64,000 nt of DNA from Skeletonema tropicum. Its lineage: Eukaryota; Bacillariophyta; Thalassiosirophyceae; Thalassiosirales; Thalassiosiraceae. Positions 52,401-62,394 of this stretch are shown piece after piece (positions within the stretch are counted from its first letter, which is position 1; each line of letters opens with the position of its first letter). The DNA lies in the NCBI GenBank assembly GCA_037178625.1, contig CM074145.1:186001-250000 (forward strand), written 5' to 3'. The notes under the pieces are model-generated. The model ran no database searches, was not told the origin of the DNA, and was given only the letters and a program-made list of their open reading frames with translations. The position numbers and the translations under genes were made by a program.

Positions 52401-55400
52401 GCAGTTTGATGGAGCCATCTTCGTATTCCAGAATCGTCGTTGGTACCACTGAAGAAGCGGGCTCATCCAGCACTCGGACTGGCTGCATGATCGACACTCT
52501 GTCATTCGATTCCACGTCGTGAGCGTATTCATAAATCGTATCATCCGAATGTATCTCCACTGTCCGTGTGTTCGTGTTGAGGAAGTGACGCCAGATCCGT
52601 TTAGATGGGTTGATCCAATCTCCAAGTGGCTCCTTAAGAAACAACGATTTGCTATCAGTCAAACGTTGCAGGGATCTCTTCCACAATTTCCAATCTGCTT
52701 CCGTCGGATATTCCGTGCCAAATTCCAGTGTTGACCGCTGTTTACCAAGGCGCCCTTCAGGTGAGTCCTTCCAATGCCCGTCAAGCAGATATTGCTCTAG
52801 ATATCGTCCATTTGGCGTAGTCACGTCAGAGAGGAACATTGCCTCCTGAGCTTTCCTCACTCTATTGACTCGCTGTAGCTCCGTCCCTCGTAGACCCAGT
52901 TCAACCATGCAGTCCATAATAGCCCTATCCTTGCTCCTCGGGATGGGGATGTCATCATATTGCAGATCCAGCACGATTCCCAGTTCGTCTATCTTCTCCC
53001 ATAGGGCTTTCGCCCATGCGTTGGTTGATAATTGACCCCAAACTTCAAAGTCATAGTTAAAGGGACAGTCCGGTACTCCTATTTCCACTTGGAGGTGTTC
53101 CATAGCCGCTCTTAAAGTGATCCCTAGGACTGAAGTTGTTCCATAGTGTTGCAAGAATGAAGATAAAGTAGCAGCCGCAGTTTCCACCGTCAAGTCGTAG
53201 AGACCGATTCCACCAAACGTGGCCGGCAGGTATCTCCATTCCTTGGTAATTGATCGGTTGACACCGAGGTTGCTTAACATATAGAAATCTGCTGACATCA
53301 ATCCTTTTTTGAGCTCAGGGATTGACGCCGAACAGGCCCCCAGACCGTACCTGAGTCCAGACCATAGCTGATTGGTGTAGCTCATCCACACCGAACGAGT
53401 TGGTATTTGCCCGCTCTTAATCTGAGCCGTCCACGTTGTCATTTTTTCTCTCATCTGCTCGAAGTGCTGGTCTGGTTTCCCATCCGGTCTAGCGTAGAGA
53501 CCTAAGTTGTTGTCAGCTTTATTCGATGGCAACCTATCTATTTGCGCAGAGCCCCCGTCAGTAGTGGGGACGTGGAAAATCAAGTCATCCAGTTCACTCA
53601 TGTCAACCTCTTCGCCGTCTGAGGGCGTCGCTTTTTGATCCGTGTAACACCAGCCGCCCTTTCCATCGGGTGTTTGATCGTGTATTGTAACTCCACATTT
53701 GTCTGGTTTCAAAGCGCCACCCGTTTCCCCTAAGGCACCTGCCCAATCCGAGATTGACTCTTGCCCTCTAGCACTTGTCGAGATAATGTCATCGTCAGCT
53801 CTAAGACCTTCCCACAAATTGGTATCATCCACATACAGAATTCCCACCTGATTAATCTTTTTATGTGAGATTGGACACTTCACTTCCACTCCATGCCCAT
53901 TAGTTTTATGGGTATTAATCATGACCGTGCTGATCTGTTGCCATGTCGGTGGAGCTGCACCGTTCCCTTGAGCGAGACCGTGTTTCCCGTCCTCTTTCCC
54001 ACCAAAATATGAAGAAGATTGGCCAAAACCAGTTCTTAGGAAAAACTCCATATTATGCAAGGGGCGGAGCATCGACAGTGCCGCACATTTGGGCACTTTA
54101 AACGCCTGTAGAGTGAGGCTGGCTATAGGAAGAGCAACCCGGTCGTAGCACTGGGCCGCATCAACCTGTGCCACCAGGAGGGGTCTTTTGGTGATTCGGG
54201 CAATGTCGTACATCAATACTTGTTGCAGGATTGCATCCTCTGCCGTGCGTCCCTTCCCACTGTAGATCTCCTCCGGGACCATCCCCTTTGCTCGGGCGAG
54301 GTCCAGCATGCGATGTCCAAAAATCAACTTATTACAGAAATTGAAGTCAGCCTCAAGCAAGAGAATAGCTCTCAATTTATTCACCAACGCCACACCTGCA
54401 ATCTTCTCGAGCATTACCGACAGACCCCGAGCCCAACGTTCTGGGCCGGTTCCTGTTTGGATCATAAGAGAGAACTTCTTTGCTAGCAACCTGGACAGGT
54501 CGTCATCGAAAGCTATCGACTTATAGTGACCAAAATGCAGTCCCGATATCGAGGATGACGTTCTTTCTTTCACTTTCCTCCAGTAATATTGGTAGTCCTC
54601 CTGTGAAACGACAACGGAAATCTCACCATCGCCAATCTTTTTCCAGATGGCTGCTATTTCGTCCAGTATCAGTATTGTGCGTTGATCTGTGTCTGGGGGA
54701 GGGGCGAAGGATCCTTCAAGTATTTCTACCGCTGTATTCGTGTCGGCGTAGACTCCCAGGAGGTCGAATAGTACCCCTTGGCAAACTGGGGCAGAAGTAG
54801 CCCTTCCAAACCTTGTGCGGAGTTCTGACTTCAGTGCCTCTTCAATCGATTCTTTTGTTGCGTGCTCGACCACTTTCCCGTCTGCTTGTGTAACTTCCAC
54901 TCTTGTAACATTCATCACTCCTTGCTGCTTTGTTGCTCGTTTAATACCCTGCCACTGTTTTCTCTGAGCCTCCCCTTTGAGGATCAGCTCCACCCGCTTG
55001 GCTTCATCAACACGTTCATTTATCACAGCATCGGTCAACTTCTCGTGTAAAAAATGCTTTCTGAGGTAAGGTGATTCAGCCATGAGTTCTCGTGTGCGTT
55101 TTTTGGTCTCCTTGTACAGCTGAACCACTTCATCGACAGGGTACCGAAGACAGTCCTCCATTCCTTTGCGCCTGGCGAATCTTCTCAAATTGCCCCAATT
55201 GACCTTTTTTCCTTGGTGATGTCGTAGTATCCATTTCAGGAGGTGGCATTTATCCATCCACGATTGTATTGCTGGAGAGAACTCATAATGCGCCGGGTAA
55301 ATCACTCTGCATTTCGCCTCTGCGTGTAGCATCTCCTCTTCAATCATGTTGTCCAGGATTTCCATCTTGGACACCACTTCAGCCGAGGGCGGGAATGAGG

Positions 55401-56811
55401 CTATCCTATTTACTTCTTTGAGCTTCTGGGGGATGCGTCTATCTGTGAAGCCTTTTTTTAATTGTGCAAGGTACTTCACTCTAATCCGCGGCACCTTGGA
55501 GTTAAGCTTTCTAGCCTTCGGTGGCACAATACGACAGATAGAAGTGCCAATAACCGACCGCATCTGTAGGTCGACAACCACTGGCCGGTGATCTCCCAAA
55601 TCACCGTCGAACGGTAAGTAGCTGGCTCCAGTTAGTTCAACGTCATCCGAGATCCAAATACCGTCTATGGCCCCATTCTTTTGGCTGTTGCCTCGAAAAT
55701 GTGTAGCAGGACCTCTTCTGCCGGGGACCATACGGTGCACTGCTTCCCTCATGCGGATATCATCCTCTGCAAGTCGTTTACTGAGGACTCCGTCCAACAC
55801 ATTCTCATTAGCATCCATCATCAGAACAACCCTGTCGCCTTTGCTGCGCCACCGTTTGATGGCATCGACAATGTGTCTCCGGAACAGATCCTTGGGGTTG
55901 GTCTTCAGCTGGTGCGATTGGATGTATCTCTCAATATGTTGATAGTATGTACCAACCCCTTCTGATTTACAGGGCGCGTAGGCACTTAAGAAGACTGTTC
56001 TCACGCCATTGACCGGCTCCGTCCTATACCAGCTGAACATTCCCAGCTCAGTGGAATCTTTACCGCAGGTCATGGGTAAGCCCGACAACTCGTCTCTAAT
56101 CACAACTGCTGTCCCCCCCGCTTGAACATTACCAATGTTCTGAAGTTCCCGAGTGTTCTGAGAATGTACTGATTTGATTCTGTCATCTCCATGCCTTAGC
56201 ATCGAGGCTACCGTCACTGATGATTTTAGATGGTGGAAGTTGGTGTTGGTCTCCTGGAGCCCCAGAACATCCACACCATACGTCCGCAGGACGTGCTTGA
56301 GTCTATCTACCTTGTGGTTGTTGTGCTTCCACAGACTGAGCCCGTTGATATTCAACGACATTATTCGAACTACATCACTGCCCTTCTCCTCCACCCTCAA
56401 GTTCCCGTAAATTTTCACAATCGTATTCTCCACTGTCTGGCCAAGTGGACGGAGTTCTTTCGTCGAGGAGGTTCTATCTTGTTTCTCCCTCTCTTTGTGC
56501 CTATAATCATCAAGCAGTTCATTGAGGTCCTTTGCTGACGGATCATCGCACCAACGCTGCCTATTTGCTATGAGCTGCCTCATCGTATCTGCATCTAACT
56601 TATCACTTGTATTATTCTTTTCGCTGCTGTACCTCCCTCTAAATTTGACGTGGTTGCGTGTATTCGAGAGTCGGTACTGTTGTGCACGCCGGGCCGATTT
56701 CTTCTGATTGGAGGTACTGCGGCGAGGTTGTTGCTTACGTTGCCTCTCTTGAATGGATTGGCTCACCTCGGGGTATCGGGCAAAATACCGTAGAGGCTGC
56801 CCATTATCCAT
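49444..56811 (-). CDS. Non-LTR retrotransposon ORF2: APE-like endonuclease, RT, RNase H, Ulp1-type protease
   Basis: One intact 2455-residue reading frame. The endonuclease/exonuclease/phosphatase domain is at ~148-416 (SLNINGL, E187 in GLQETNT, D333/N335 in MMDANENV, D407/H408 in GDHRPVVV). The RT is at ~745-1080 (D884 in VAQVDAAQCYDRV, GLAQGNGAAPPTW, YVDD at 993-996). RNase H is at ~1523-1680 (D1528, E1572, D1602). A zinc motif CPNCGCFETADHLNRC is at 1787-1802. Lys/Pro-rich linkers follow. The C48 protease is at ~2120-2300 with H2211 (RTHWLLL), D2228 (LWDSQG), Q2278 and C2284 (NGHDCGLF), so the full catalytic set is present. A basic C-terminus closes it. The element nicks and copies itself into DNA. 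The protease may cut the polyprotein or act on SUMO-like modifiers (inference). It looks capable of activity. Confidence 0.9.
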   Translation of the reverse strand: MDNGQPLRYFARYPEVSQSIQERQRKQQPRRSTSNQKKSARRAQQYRLSNTRNHVKFRGRYSSEKNNTSDKLDADTMRQLIANRQRWCDDPSAKDLNELLDDYRHKEREKQDRTSSTKELRPLGQTVENTIVKIYGNLRVEEKGSDVVRIMSLNINGLSLWKHNNHKVDRLKHVLRTYGVDVLGLQETNTNFHHLKSSVTVASMLRHGDDRIKSVHSQNTRELQNIGNVQAGGTAVVIRDELSGLPMTCGKDSTELGMFSWYRTEPVNGVRTVFLSAYAPCKSEGVGTYYQHIERYIQSHQLKTNPKDLFRRHIVDAIKRWRSKGDRVVLMMDANENVLDGVLSKRLAEDDIRMREAVHRMVPGRRGPATHFRGNSQKNGAIDGIWISDDVELTGASYLPFDGDLGDHRPVVVDLQMRSVIGTSICRIVPPKARKLNSKVPRIRVKYLAQLKKGFTDRRIPQKLKEVNRIASFPPSAEVVSKMEILDNMIEEEMLHAEAKCRVIYPAHYEFSPAIQSWMDKCHLLKWILRHHQGKKVNWGNLRRFARRKGMEDCLRYPVDEVVQLYKETKKRTRELMAESPYLRKHFLHEKLTDAVINERVDEAKRVELILKGEAQRKQWQGIKRATKQQGVMNVTRVEVTQADGKVVEHATKESIEEALKSELRTRFGRATSAPVCQGVLFDLLGVYADTNTAVEILEGSFAPPPDTDQRTILILDEIAAIWKKIGDGEISVVVSQEDYQYYWRKVKERTSSSISGLHFGHYKSIAFDDDLSRLLAKKFSLMIQTGTGPERWARGLSVMLEKIAGVALVNKLRAILLLEADFNFCNKLIFGHRMLDLARAKGMVPEEIYSGKGRTAEDAILQQVLMYDIARITKRPLLVAQVDAAQCYDRVALPIASLTLQAFKVPKCAALSMLRPLHNMEFFLRTGFGQSSSYFGGKEDGKHGLAQGNGAAPPTWQQISTVMINTHKTNGHGVEVKCPISHKKINQVGILYVDDTNLWEGLRADDDIISTSARGQESISDWAGALGETGGALKPDKCGVTIHDQTPDGKGGWCYTDQKATPSDGEEVDMSELDDLIFHVPTTDGGSAQIDRLPSNKADNNLGLYARPDGKPDQHFEQMREKMTTWTAQIKSGQIPTRSVWMSYTNQLWSGLRYGLGACSASIPELKKGLMSADFYMLSNLGVNRSITKEWRYLPATFGGIGLYDLTVETAAATLSSFLQHYGTTSVLGITLRAAMEHLQVEIGVPDCPFNYDFEVWGQLSTNAWAKALWEKIDELGIVLDLQYDDIPIPRSKDRAIMDCMVELGLRGTELQRVNRVRKAQEAMFLSDVTTPNGRYLEQYLLDGHWKDSPEGRLGKQRSTLEFGTEYPTEADWKLWKRSLQRLTDSKSLFLKEPLGDWINPSKRIWRHFLNTNTRTVEIHSDDTIYEYAHDVESNDRVSIMQPVRVLDEPASSVVPTTILEYEDGSIKLLAQGPPLVSQPEAVAPTTFLERLRSKGGEWMWDSISFSSDPSWIVEAIQRGSLFCCTDGSYMKKLAPKICGAAWVFYCAESQQWLKGEFTEHSKWANSYRGEQLGMLAIHLILLTIEEHYGVPLSNANIFCDNKGTILTFSRKYDRVPGSAKNNDILRVLRKIQSVSALAHKLSHVKAHQDDSLGYACLALEARLNVDCDFRAKAAIKRAIENFSSLPVTLSLPLEAAVVIIDGIKQTADLAKDLRYHVGKVKARQFYADEQLLHPDIFDSVAWEPLRLLLDRRPKMFNLWYAKQCSGYCGTGQMITRYDKNASDKCPNCGCFETADHLNRCKSRIRRGLLLDSINDLQEWMEGHCTHTCIQKWLPLFISLQGSTLFVDMVHSQGWRMSQQMRRVGNSLDRIGWRNVMEGKVSKEFLQMQKEHLLKNHSFLTIDSWTSGFLDKLLSLTHTQWICRNLTKHHRTQGTKALASREEILKEIEHQLNLGSDGLSAEARCLLEIPTDELYGKPTSELQYWLNAAVASRQAAGDESGGLLEPPSGQVTTGAKQREDRKSKPQGTSKTAAPARKPKALAPIFLPKKARRTAQPSALPTQPPTTLPPAVSPQQQDRIGLLQRNSDEDLHRCQVGALLRDVPANFQLCLQGGDKVRRDAMRSLRPPQWLNDEVINGYLLRVLLPKVNRQHVYIFNSFFMSTLLRTGADGRSAPSYNFDGVKRWGNRLRRKNKILGVKEIFVPINHSRTHWLLLRANTETKVITLWDSQGRKPGNQLYLTTMLRYLGDKYSELHGVPSDDWKAEWSLVDASNNSPKQTNGHDCGLFVLANATMLAQQIPLSPSSYNEGDFQLLDTRSRVAMLLWLASTNRPVPPAVRAVQSRRRQRPTQSNERSRNGQSKIKPLPAKKASAAVKHSKGKERAKRRRNNKRIIPGGPKTRGKILVTDPTPLQQTHSLLNKKRKAESVVFGEATLLATTQRHAPPKRKKRKQHHPD

Positions 56812-56813
56812 TA
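56809..56813 (-). promoter_or_regulatory. TAATG stop-start overlap of ORF1 and ORF2
   Basis: The ORF1 stop TAA and ORF2 start ATG share one base. The same arrangement supports termination-reinitiation in some two-ORF LINEs (Bombyx SART1 is the known case). That it does so here is inference. Confidence 0.7.
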
Positions 56814-58199
56814 CACCATGGGCCCCACAACACCTATATCAGATGGAGGGGCCTGGGAGAGAGCTGCCTCGGCTTGTGAGACCGAGACGTCGACGCAGTC
56901 ATTAGATACCAATCGAACAAGGAATGATTCACTACCGCGATTGTGTAGAATAAATTTGGTGTAGATGCTACACACATCCGAATCTTCACCGCAATACGTA
57001 TTGCCATTTTCCAAAATATTGTCACTGTTGTTATGATTTTGTAGCACAACTTCGACTGTAGACGTCATCCAATTCACAACGCTAAAATGACAATAGCCAG
57101 AAGTGTTGTTGTTATGTGAAAGAGCGACAAAGGGTCTACTTTGTTGTGTACATCTCCAATTATATTTGTGGCGAACAAGTGCCGCGTCTTCCATGCAAAT
57201 TTGCTCCGATATAGGTTCTTCATCATGCCAAGGTGGGGGCCAAGGTGGTTTAGGTGGGGGGGCTGGGATTGCACCTTTTTGATGTAGTAGATTGTTGGCA
57301 GTAAGTTGTTGGACTGCTTCCTCCCTCCTCATCTTCAAGCCTTGTTTCTCAACCGATTGTGTCACAACCCAATTGTTGTTCCAGTTTCTCTCCTCTCCAT
57401 CCATGAGATTAAAAGTCGTCCATCCCTGCGTTGTGTCCATTGACCGGCAGAGTCTTCCATCCCTTAATCCGTCCCTCATTCCTCCGATATCTCCAAAACA
57501 ATTTTCCAAAATATTGTCACTGTTGTTATGATTTTGTAGCACAACTTCGACTGTAGACTTCATCCAATTCACAACCCTAAAAGGACTATAGCCAGAAGTG
57601 TTGTTGTTATGTGAAAGAGCGACAAAGGGTCTACTTTGTTGTGTACATCTCCAATTATATTTGTGGCGTACAAGTGCCGCGTCTTCCATGCAAATTTGCT
57701 CCGATATAGGTTCTTCATCATGCCAAGGTGGGGGCCAAGGTGGTTTAGGTGGGGGGGCTGGGATTGCACCTTTTTGATGTAGTAGATTGTTGGCAGTAAG
57801 TTGTTGGACTGCTTCCTCCCTCCTCATCTTCAAGCCTTGTTTCTCAACCGATTGTGTCACAACCCAATTGTTGTTCCAGTTTCTCTCCTCTCCATCCATG
57901 AGATTAAAAGTCGTCCATCCCTGCGTTGTGTCCATTGACCGGCAGAGTCTTCCATCCCGTAATCCGTCCCTCATTCCTCCGATATCTCCAAAACACCATT
58001 CCTGTTTGATGTTGCAACCGGCCGGCCACATGGCCCTGCCGCCGCCCTTCCCAAACAATGTGAGTGTAGTGTCAATTGATGCGTACTTTTTTGCCGTAGT
58101 AAGTCTCGTTTTTAAGGAGCCATTCATATGGTTATTATACATTATAGTGTTGTCGTACCCTGTTCCCAGGGTGCAGTTGGTAGCGGTGTCGGCTGCCAT
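56811..58199 (-). CDS. Non-LTR retrotransposon ORF1, internally duplicated
   Basis: The protein is 462 residues, starting MAADTATNCTLGTGYDN. Two consecutive ~165-residue repeats are almost identical in protein and DNA. Each contains CFGDIGGMRDGLRDGRLCRS, a Trp-rich stretch (ERNWNNNWVVTQSV), a Pro/Trp tract (APPPKPPWPPPWHDEE), EQICMEDAALVRHKYNWRC and NNTSGY. The C-terminus has further Cys residues and ends PPSDIGVVGPMV. I recognise no known domain, and there is no CCHC knuckle or RRM. By position it should be the RNA-binding ORF1 protein of the element. An alternative is a host gene captured or abutting by chance, but the one-base overlap with ORF2 argues against that. Confidence 0.6.
   Translation of the reverse strand: MAADTATNCTLGTGYDNTIMYNNHMNGSLKTRLTTAKKYASIDTTLTLFGKGGGRAMWPAGCNIKQEWCFGDIGGMRDGLRDGRLCRSMDTTQGWTTFNLMDGEERNWNNNWVVTQSVEKQGLKMRREEAVQQLTANNLLHQKGAIPAPPPKPPWPPPWHDEEPISEQICMEDAALVRHKYNWRCTQQSRPFVALSHNNNTSGYSPFRVVNWMKSTVEVVLQNHNNSDNILENCFGDIGGMRDGLRDGRLCRSMDTTQGWTTFNLMDGEERNWNNNWVVTQSVEKQGLKMRREEAVQQLTANNLLHQKGAIPAPPPKPPWPPPWHDEEPISEQICMEDAALVRHKYNWRCTQQSRPFVALSHNNNTSGYCHFSVVNWMTSTVEVVLQNHNNSDNILENGNTYCGEDSDVCSIYTKFILHNRGSESFLVRLVSNDCVDVSVSQAEAALSQAPPSDIGVVGPMV
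57007..57996. repeat. Two 495-bp tandem copies within ORF1
   Basis: CCAAAATATTGTCACTG recurs at 57011 and 57506. The period is 495 bp, a multiple of three, so the frame is kept. Only scattered differences are seen, for instance GGCGAACAAG versus GGCGTACAAG, which suggests a very recent duplication. Confidence 0.9.
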
Positions 58200-60836
58200 G
58201 GTTCATGTCGATCGCTGTAGACGATGTACTAATTCCTACGTAGGTATTTATGTCATTTTTTCATATCTTTTCCAGACAACCTGCTTGAGATTGTGATAGT
58301 TAATGAGCATATCTAGTGAATGTATAAGATAACTTTTGTATTTGTAGTGCGTTATTGAGTGCATTCTTGGTTATCGCCTTCCCTAACCGATTCTACTTTT
58401 AGGTTGTTGTCGGGCTCGGTGGTTGATGCGAAGTAAGATCAGATATTCCCCATCGCATCGTATTGCTACAGCTACAGGACGGTAGAGCTTGTATCACTTG
58501 TCCCTCTCCTAAATACATTACTACATAATCTCAATCCCACCTCTTAGCGTTAGCTCGCTGCGACTGGGCCAATGATATCTGCATTAAAATTCGTCTCATC
58601 ATCCAAAATAAAAGTATCTTCGATGGCACGCTTAAGTACTTTTAGAACGAAGCACACTTGGAGACCTACCAGTCTAAAACTAGTCTGTACCTTAAGTTTC
58701 AGCACATCTTCGCACTCTTCGATCTCGGTCAATTTCCAGCCGATTAAGCCGCCCATTGAAGCTGGCTGCAGCTGAGATAATGCTCACTCATGCACGTCCA
58801 ATTCTAACTATGATCGGTTGGTTATTGACTGAGATCAAAGCACTCAAAGAATGTTATATTGATTGATTTGGACGCTTTTAGACCCCGAATCAGTCTGTTC
58901 CTTTATCGCTAATAGTCATCTTTGTCGCATAAAAAAACGTAATAAAGCCAAGTTGGCGATAATTGAGATCTAACTCAATCCAAAAAGTCAGCACATCTCA
59001 TTTCCATTTCAAAGCCGCAACGTGTTCATTCGTCGCCTCTTTGTCCTCCCAACAGTAATACGCAGGGGTCCGCACCAATAAATCACTGCGCCCCGTCCTC
59101 TCCACTCCCTTGCCATGCTCTGAAGTCGCCAATGACTCTCAGTACACTCTGAAATGACTGTGTGACAAAAATAGATACTTCGTCTTCATGACAATATAGT
59201 GCATATGGGGCACTGGTGCTTGTCCAAGGTTTCCCTCGTCTTAGAAAGCGTTATTATGGTCATAGTGAAGAATGGGTGTGGTTGGGATGATTCGTCAACC
59301 GTAATTTGGAAGATAATTTGATGTGACGGAAATAATGACTTTTCCCGGGAGGGGCGGATCAAAACTAATATTGCAGCAGCAGCTGTCATCATTGAAGAAT
59401 CAGGTAACGCCACTGCATCAATCATTAAAAGATTCGTCAACATCATCGAGAGTTTCATCCACAGTGTGATAACTCTCTAGTGAGTCAAATTATTTGGAGA
59501 TTTCTTGGGGGGGGAGAGTCATCGGATTGGAGAAATCTTCCTTGTGTCTGCAGTCTAAGACTCTATTGAATCTCATTAGTGAAAGATCCATCGTGGATGA
59601 TGACTACTGTTTTGAGACGAACCAACAACGACGATGTCATGCTAGTTTTTTCATTAGGCTGGTGTATATCAACTATAGTTCAGATTACACGAGCATACGA
59701 GGAGGGGGAGAAAGAAGGGATGGAGGTGGAGTCGACAATGAGGAGGGAGGAGGGAGTTAAGTGGCTGATCAAGAGGTGAAGAAAACAGATTGCGGTAGGC
59801 AGTAGGCAGCGTCTATACAATTAGTAATGTGCCTGAGCACTGGCCAATAATACAATTCAAACTCCTACAATCTCAAATTGATCACTGGACTCATTCTCTT
59901 CTGCTTCAGCTTTCAAGTCCTCATGATTTTGCGTCACGAATTCTACACGTCTGGCTCGTCGTGTAATTCCTTCCTCTCCCCATGAACATCGGCACGAGCA
60001 AGGCAGGACCTTGTCCTTCGGATGCATTCCACTTTCTGGGCAAACGTTCGATGATTGTTTTTCCCGTTCTTTCAGATCCGGCGGCAATAGGTGCAGGGAT
60101 GCATTGATTCTTCTTTGGCCGCCTAGATTGGCCGCCGACTGTCATTACTGTCACTATCATCTTCATGTCGACACTTGCATTCACAGCACCTATCGGCCGT
60201 TCCCCCTCAGCGTGCGGGAGAGAGACGCGATGGCGTGGAACTTCCGTCGGCATCCTCACAAAATTCGCTGCAAAGGAAGAGCCTCTGAGTTGTCTAGATG
60301 CTATCACTGATTATTTTCATGCTGTCATTCATGGATGCGATTAGCATTGATATCATCATCAATGCAATGCAGCGATACTTGGTACGACTGGCGTATCTCG
60401 ACGTATGTACGAGCAAAAAGATTTGCTGAAACTGAAATCGCACCTCAAAACACAGCAATTCAACATTGTCGACAATGCGGCGTTCGATCTGCCTTCATAC
60501 CGCCGCGGCGGCCGACACCAAGCATAGCAACCTCCTCTACAATGTCCTCGCCGACTCCCCCTGGCTTGGTTTCACTCAAATCGGACAAGAAGGCGTCCGA
60601 AACGGACAGATAGAAAATTCAGCACATCTTAAGGTACAGACTCGTATCTTAAAAGGTACAGACTAGTTTTAAACTGGTACTGTTGGTAGGTGGTAAGTAG
60701 GTACGTACGGTCCTTGCTTCATCGGCTGGCGCCATTTTTGTAGTTGCCGCCATTTTTAGCCAAACTTCACCGACCATGTCATTTTTTTGAATACTCCTAC
60801 GTTGCATGCAAGCTGACCATTCCTTACCAAATAATA
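58200..60836. other. Intergenic region, no convincing gene
   Basis: 58200-58300 is the probable 5' leader of the non-LTR element and contains GTACTAATTCCTACGTAGG. A short repeat (CTTAAGGTACAGACTAGTTTTA) occurs near 58665-58710 and, inverted, twice near 60613-60675. A 76-residue minus-strand frame at 59857-60087 with CPESGMHPKDKVLPCSC and an acidic tail is the only stretch with a hint of coding. I cannot identify it and the neighbouring frames are broken. Confidence 0.4.
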
Positions 60837-62159
60837 ATGTCATTGAAGAGATCTGCCTCAGCCGCCGGACTTCCTGACGACGAAGCCCCATGTTGCTGGC
60901 TATGTCTCGATGAAGGGCCAGATGCCTCGGGCAAGCCGCTCGTCCGCGATTGCTCCTGCCGCGGTACATCCGGTTACGCTCATCTAACATGTGCCGTGAA
61001 ATATACCGAGAGCAGGTGTAGATCAGCATACGAGTACGAAGAAGAGTCTTCGTTTTCGGACTACTTCAGAGCTTGCCCTAACTGCAAACAACCGTATCAA
61101 GGCGACGTGCAATTTTCGATGGTAACAGCTCAATTTGATTTTGTTGAAAGGGAGTACAAAAATGACCCCTGGCTGTGTCTTGAAGCAAATGTGGACAAAT
61201 TGGCCTCACTTGATTCGGGTGACGAGCGTTACATAACAGAAGGGGAGAAGATATGCTCGAAGATGCCCTCACTCATGGAGGATATCAAGAAGGATCCCTC
61301 GTTGGACGATGATGATAAGTTATTTGCGAATAGTAAGGCGTACCACAACATGGGGGATTTTTATTAAGAATGCAGTAACAATGAACATCTGGAGAAGGCA
61401 AAGGCATGTTTTAGACGGGCTCAAGATCACTATGAACAGTTGGAGGATCGGGAGGATTGGGATGTGAAAATCGATATTATGACTACGGAGAGGGAAATTC
61501 GTATGGTAGATGCGAAGCTCAGTGGCAATGAGCCCGAAATGGATAAGACAGAAGAAATAGTTTATTGCCGAAGAATTTACAAGGATCGCATCGAAAAATT
61601 CGGAGAAAGTGATTTAGATACCCTGGAAGAGGGATTTGATCTCTTCGCAGCACTTCAAAACGCAGATAAGCATGAAATTGAAGCAGAGAGATTCCTATCA
61701 AAGCTTGTTGACACAAGTCGTCGTGTGCATGGGGTCAAGCATAAAGTTACAGAGATGCTTTCCAATGATTTGCAAGATTTAAAGGTGAGGCAAATTAGTT
61801 TGGTTGGCGGAGGACGATATCAGGCTCTGCGATATGAAAGTGAAGGGGAGAAAATTGTCATACAGGGCCCTTTACCGAAGTGTCTGGATATAGATGGTTT
61901 GGGTAAGAGAAACAAAAGTAAAGAGAAGACGTTGACCATCAACAACAAAAACGCCATCCCACATGTAGGGACACCAGTTGTTGTCCACAGCCTACGTCTG
62001 AGAAGCAGGTCACACCTGAACGGCAAGATTGGGGTCATTGTGGCTTACTCTGAGGACAACAGTATCTGTGAGATCCATTTTGAGGAAGGAGGCATAGAGT
62101 CCATGAAAATCAGCCGTGAAAATGTACGCATTTTGTTTGAATTATCAGAAAAAAACTAG
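60837..62159 (+). pseudogene. RING-CH (RINGv) protein with helical repeat region, one internal stop
   Basis: The start ATG is at 60837, giving a 440-residue frame with a single in-frame TAA at codon 177 (61365-61367). The RING-CH C4HC3 ligands are C20, C23, C39, C41, H49, C52, C80 and C83, the MARCH-type E3 ligase zinc fold. After it come TPR-like helices (AYHNMGDFY, stop, ECSNNEHLEKAKACFRRAQDHYEQLED; then AALQNADKHEIEAERFLSKL) and a C-terminal beta-like region (GTPVVVHSLRLRSRSHLNGKIG, YSEDNSICEIHFEEG). There is no transmembrane segment, unlike most MARCH proteins. Everything else is intact, so this is either a young pseudogene, a sequencing error, or a gene making only the short RING product. 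Confidence 0.75.
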
Positions 62160-62394
62160 ACGAACTCGAAACAATACCAATCAAATGCAGAAGTCCATTT
62201 GCACCGCCGCCCTTACTTCTGGCTGGCTATAGGTTTCCTTTCGTTTCACATTCTCATAATCTAAACGCTAAAATAAAGAAATAATTTTACTTCGATGACA
62301 GTCAAACGAATTTCACAGACATAATTCAGTAACAGATGATAGATCTAAATGATGCCTAACTGAATCGACTCTAGATAAAATTATAAATTGACTA

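Noticed and set aside
59186..60310. Minus-strand frames of 76-128 residues as a gene
   Set aside because: Only hints of Cys-rich coding are visible, in different broken frames, with no recognisable family and no splice sites that join them.
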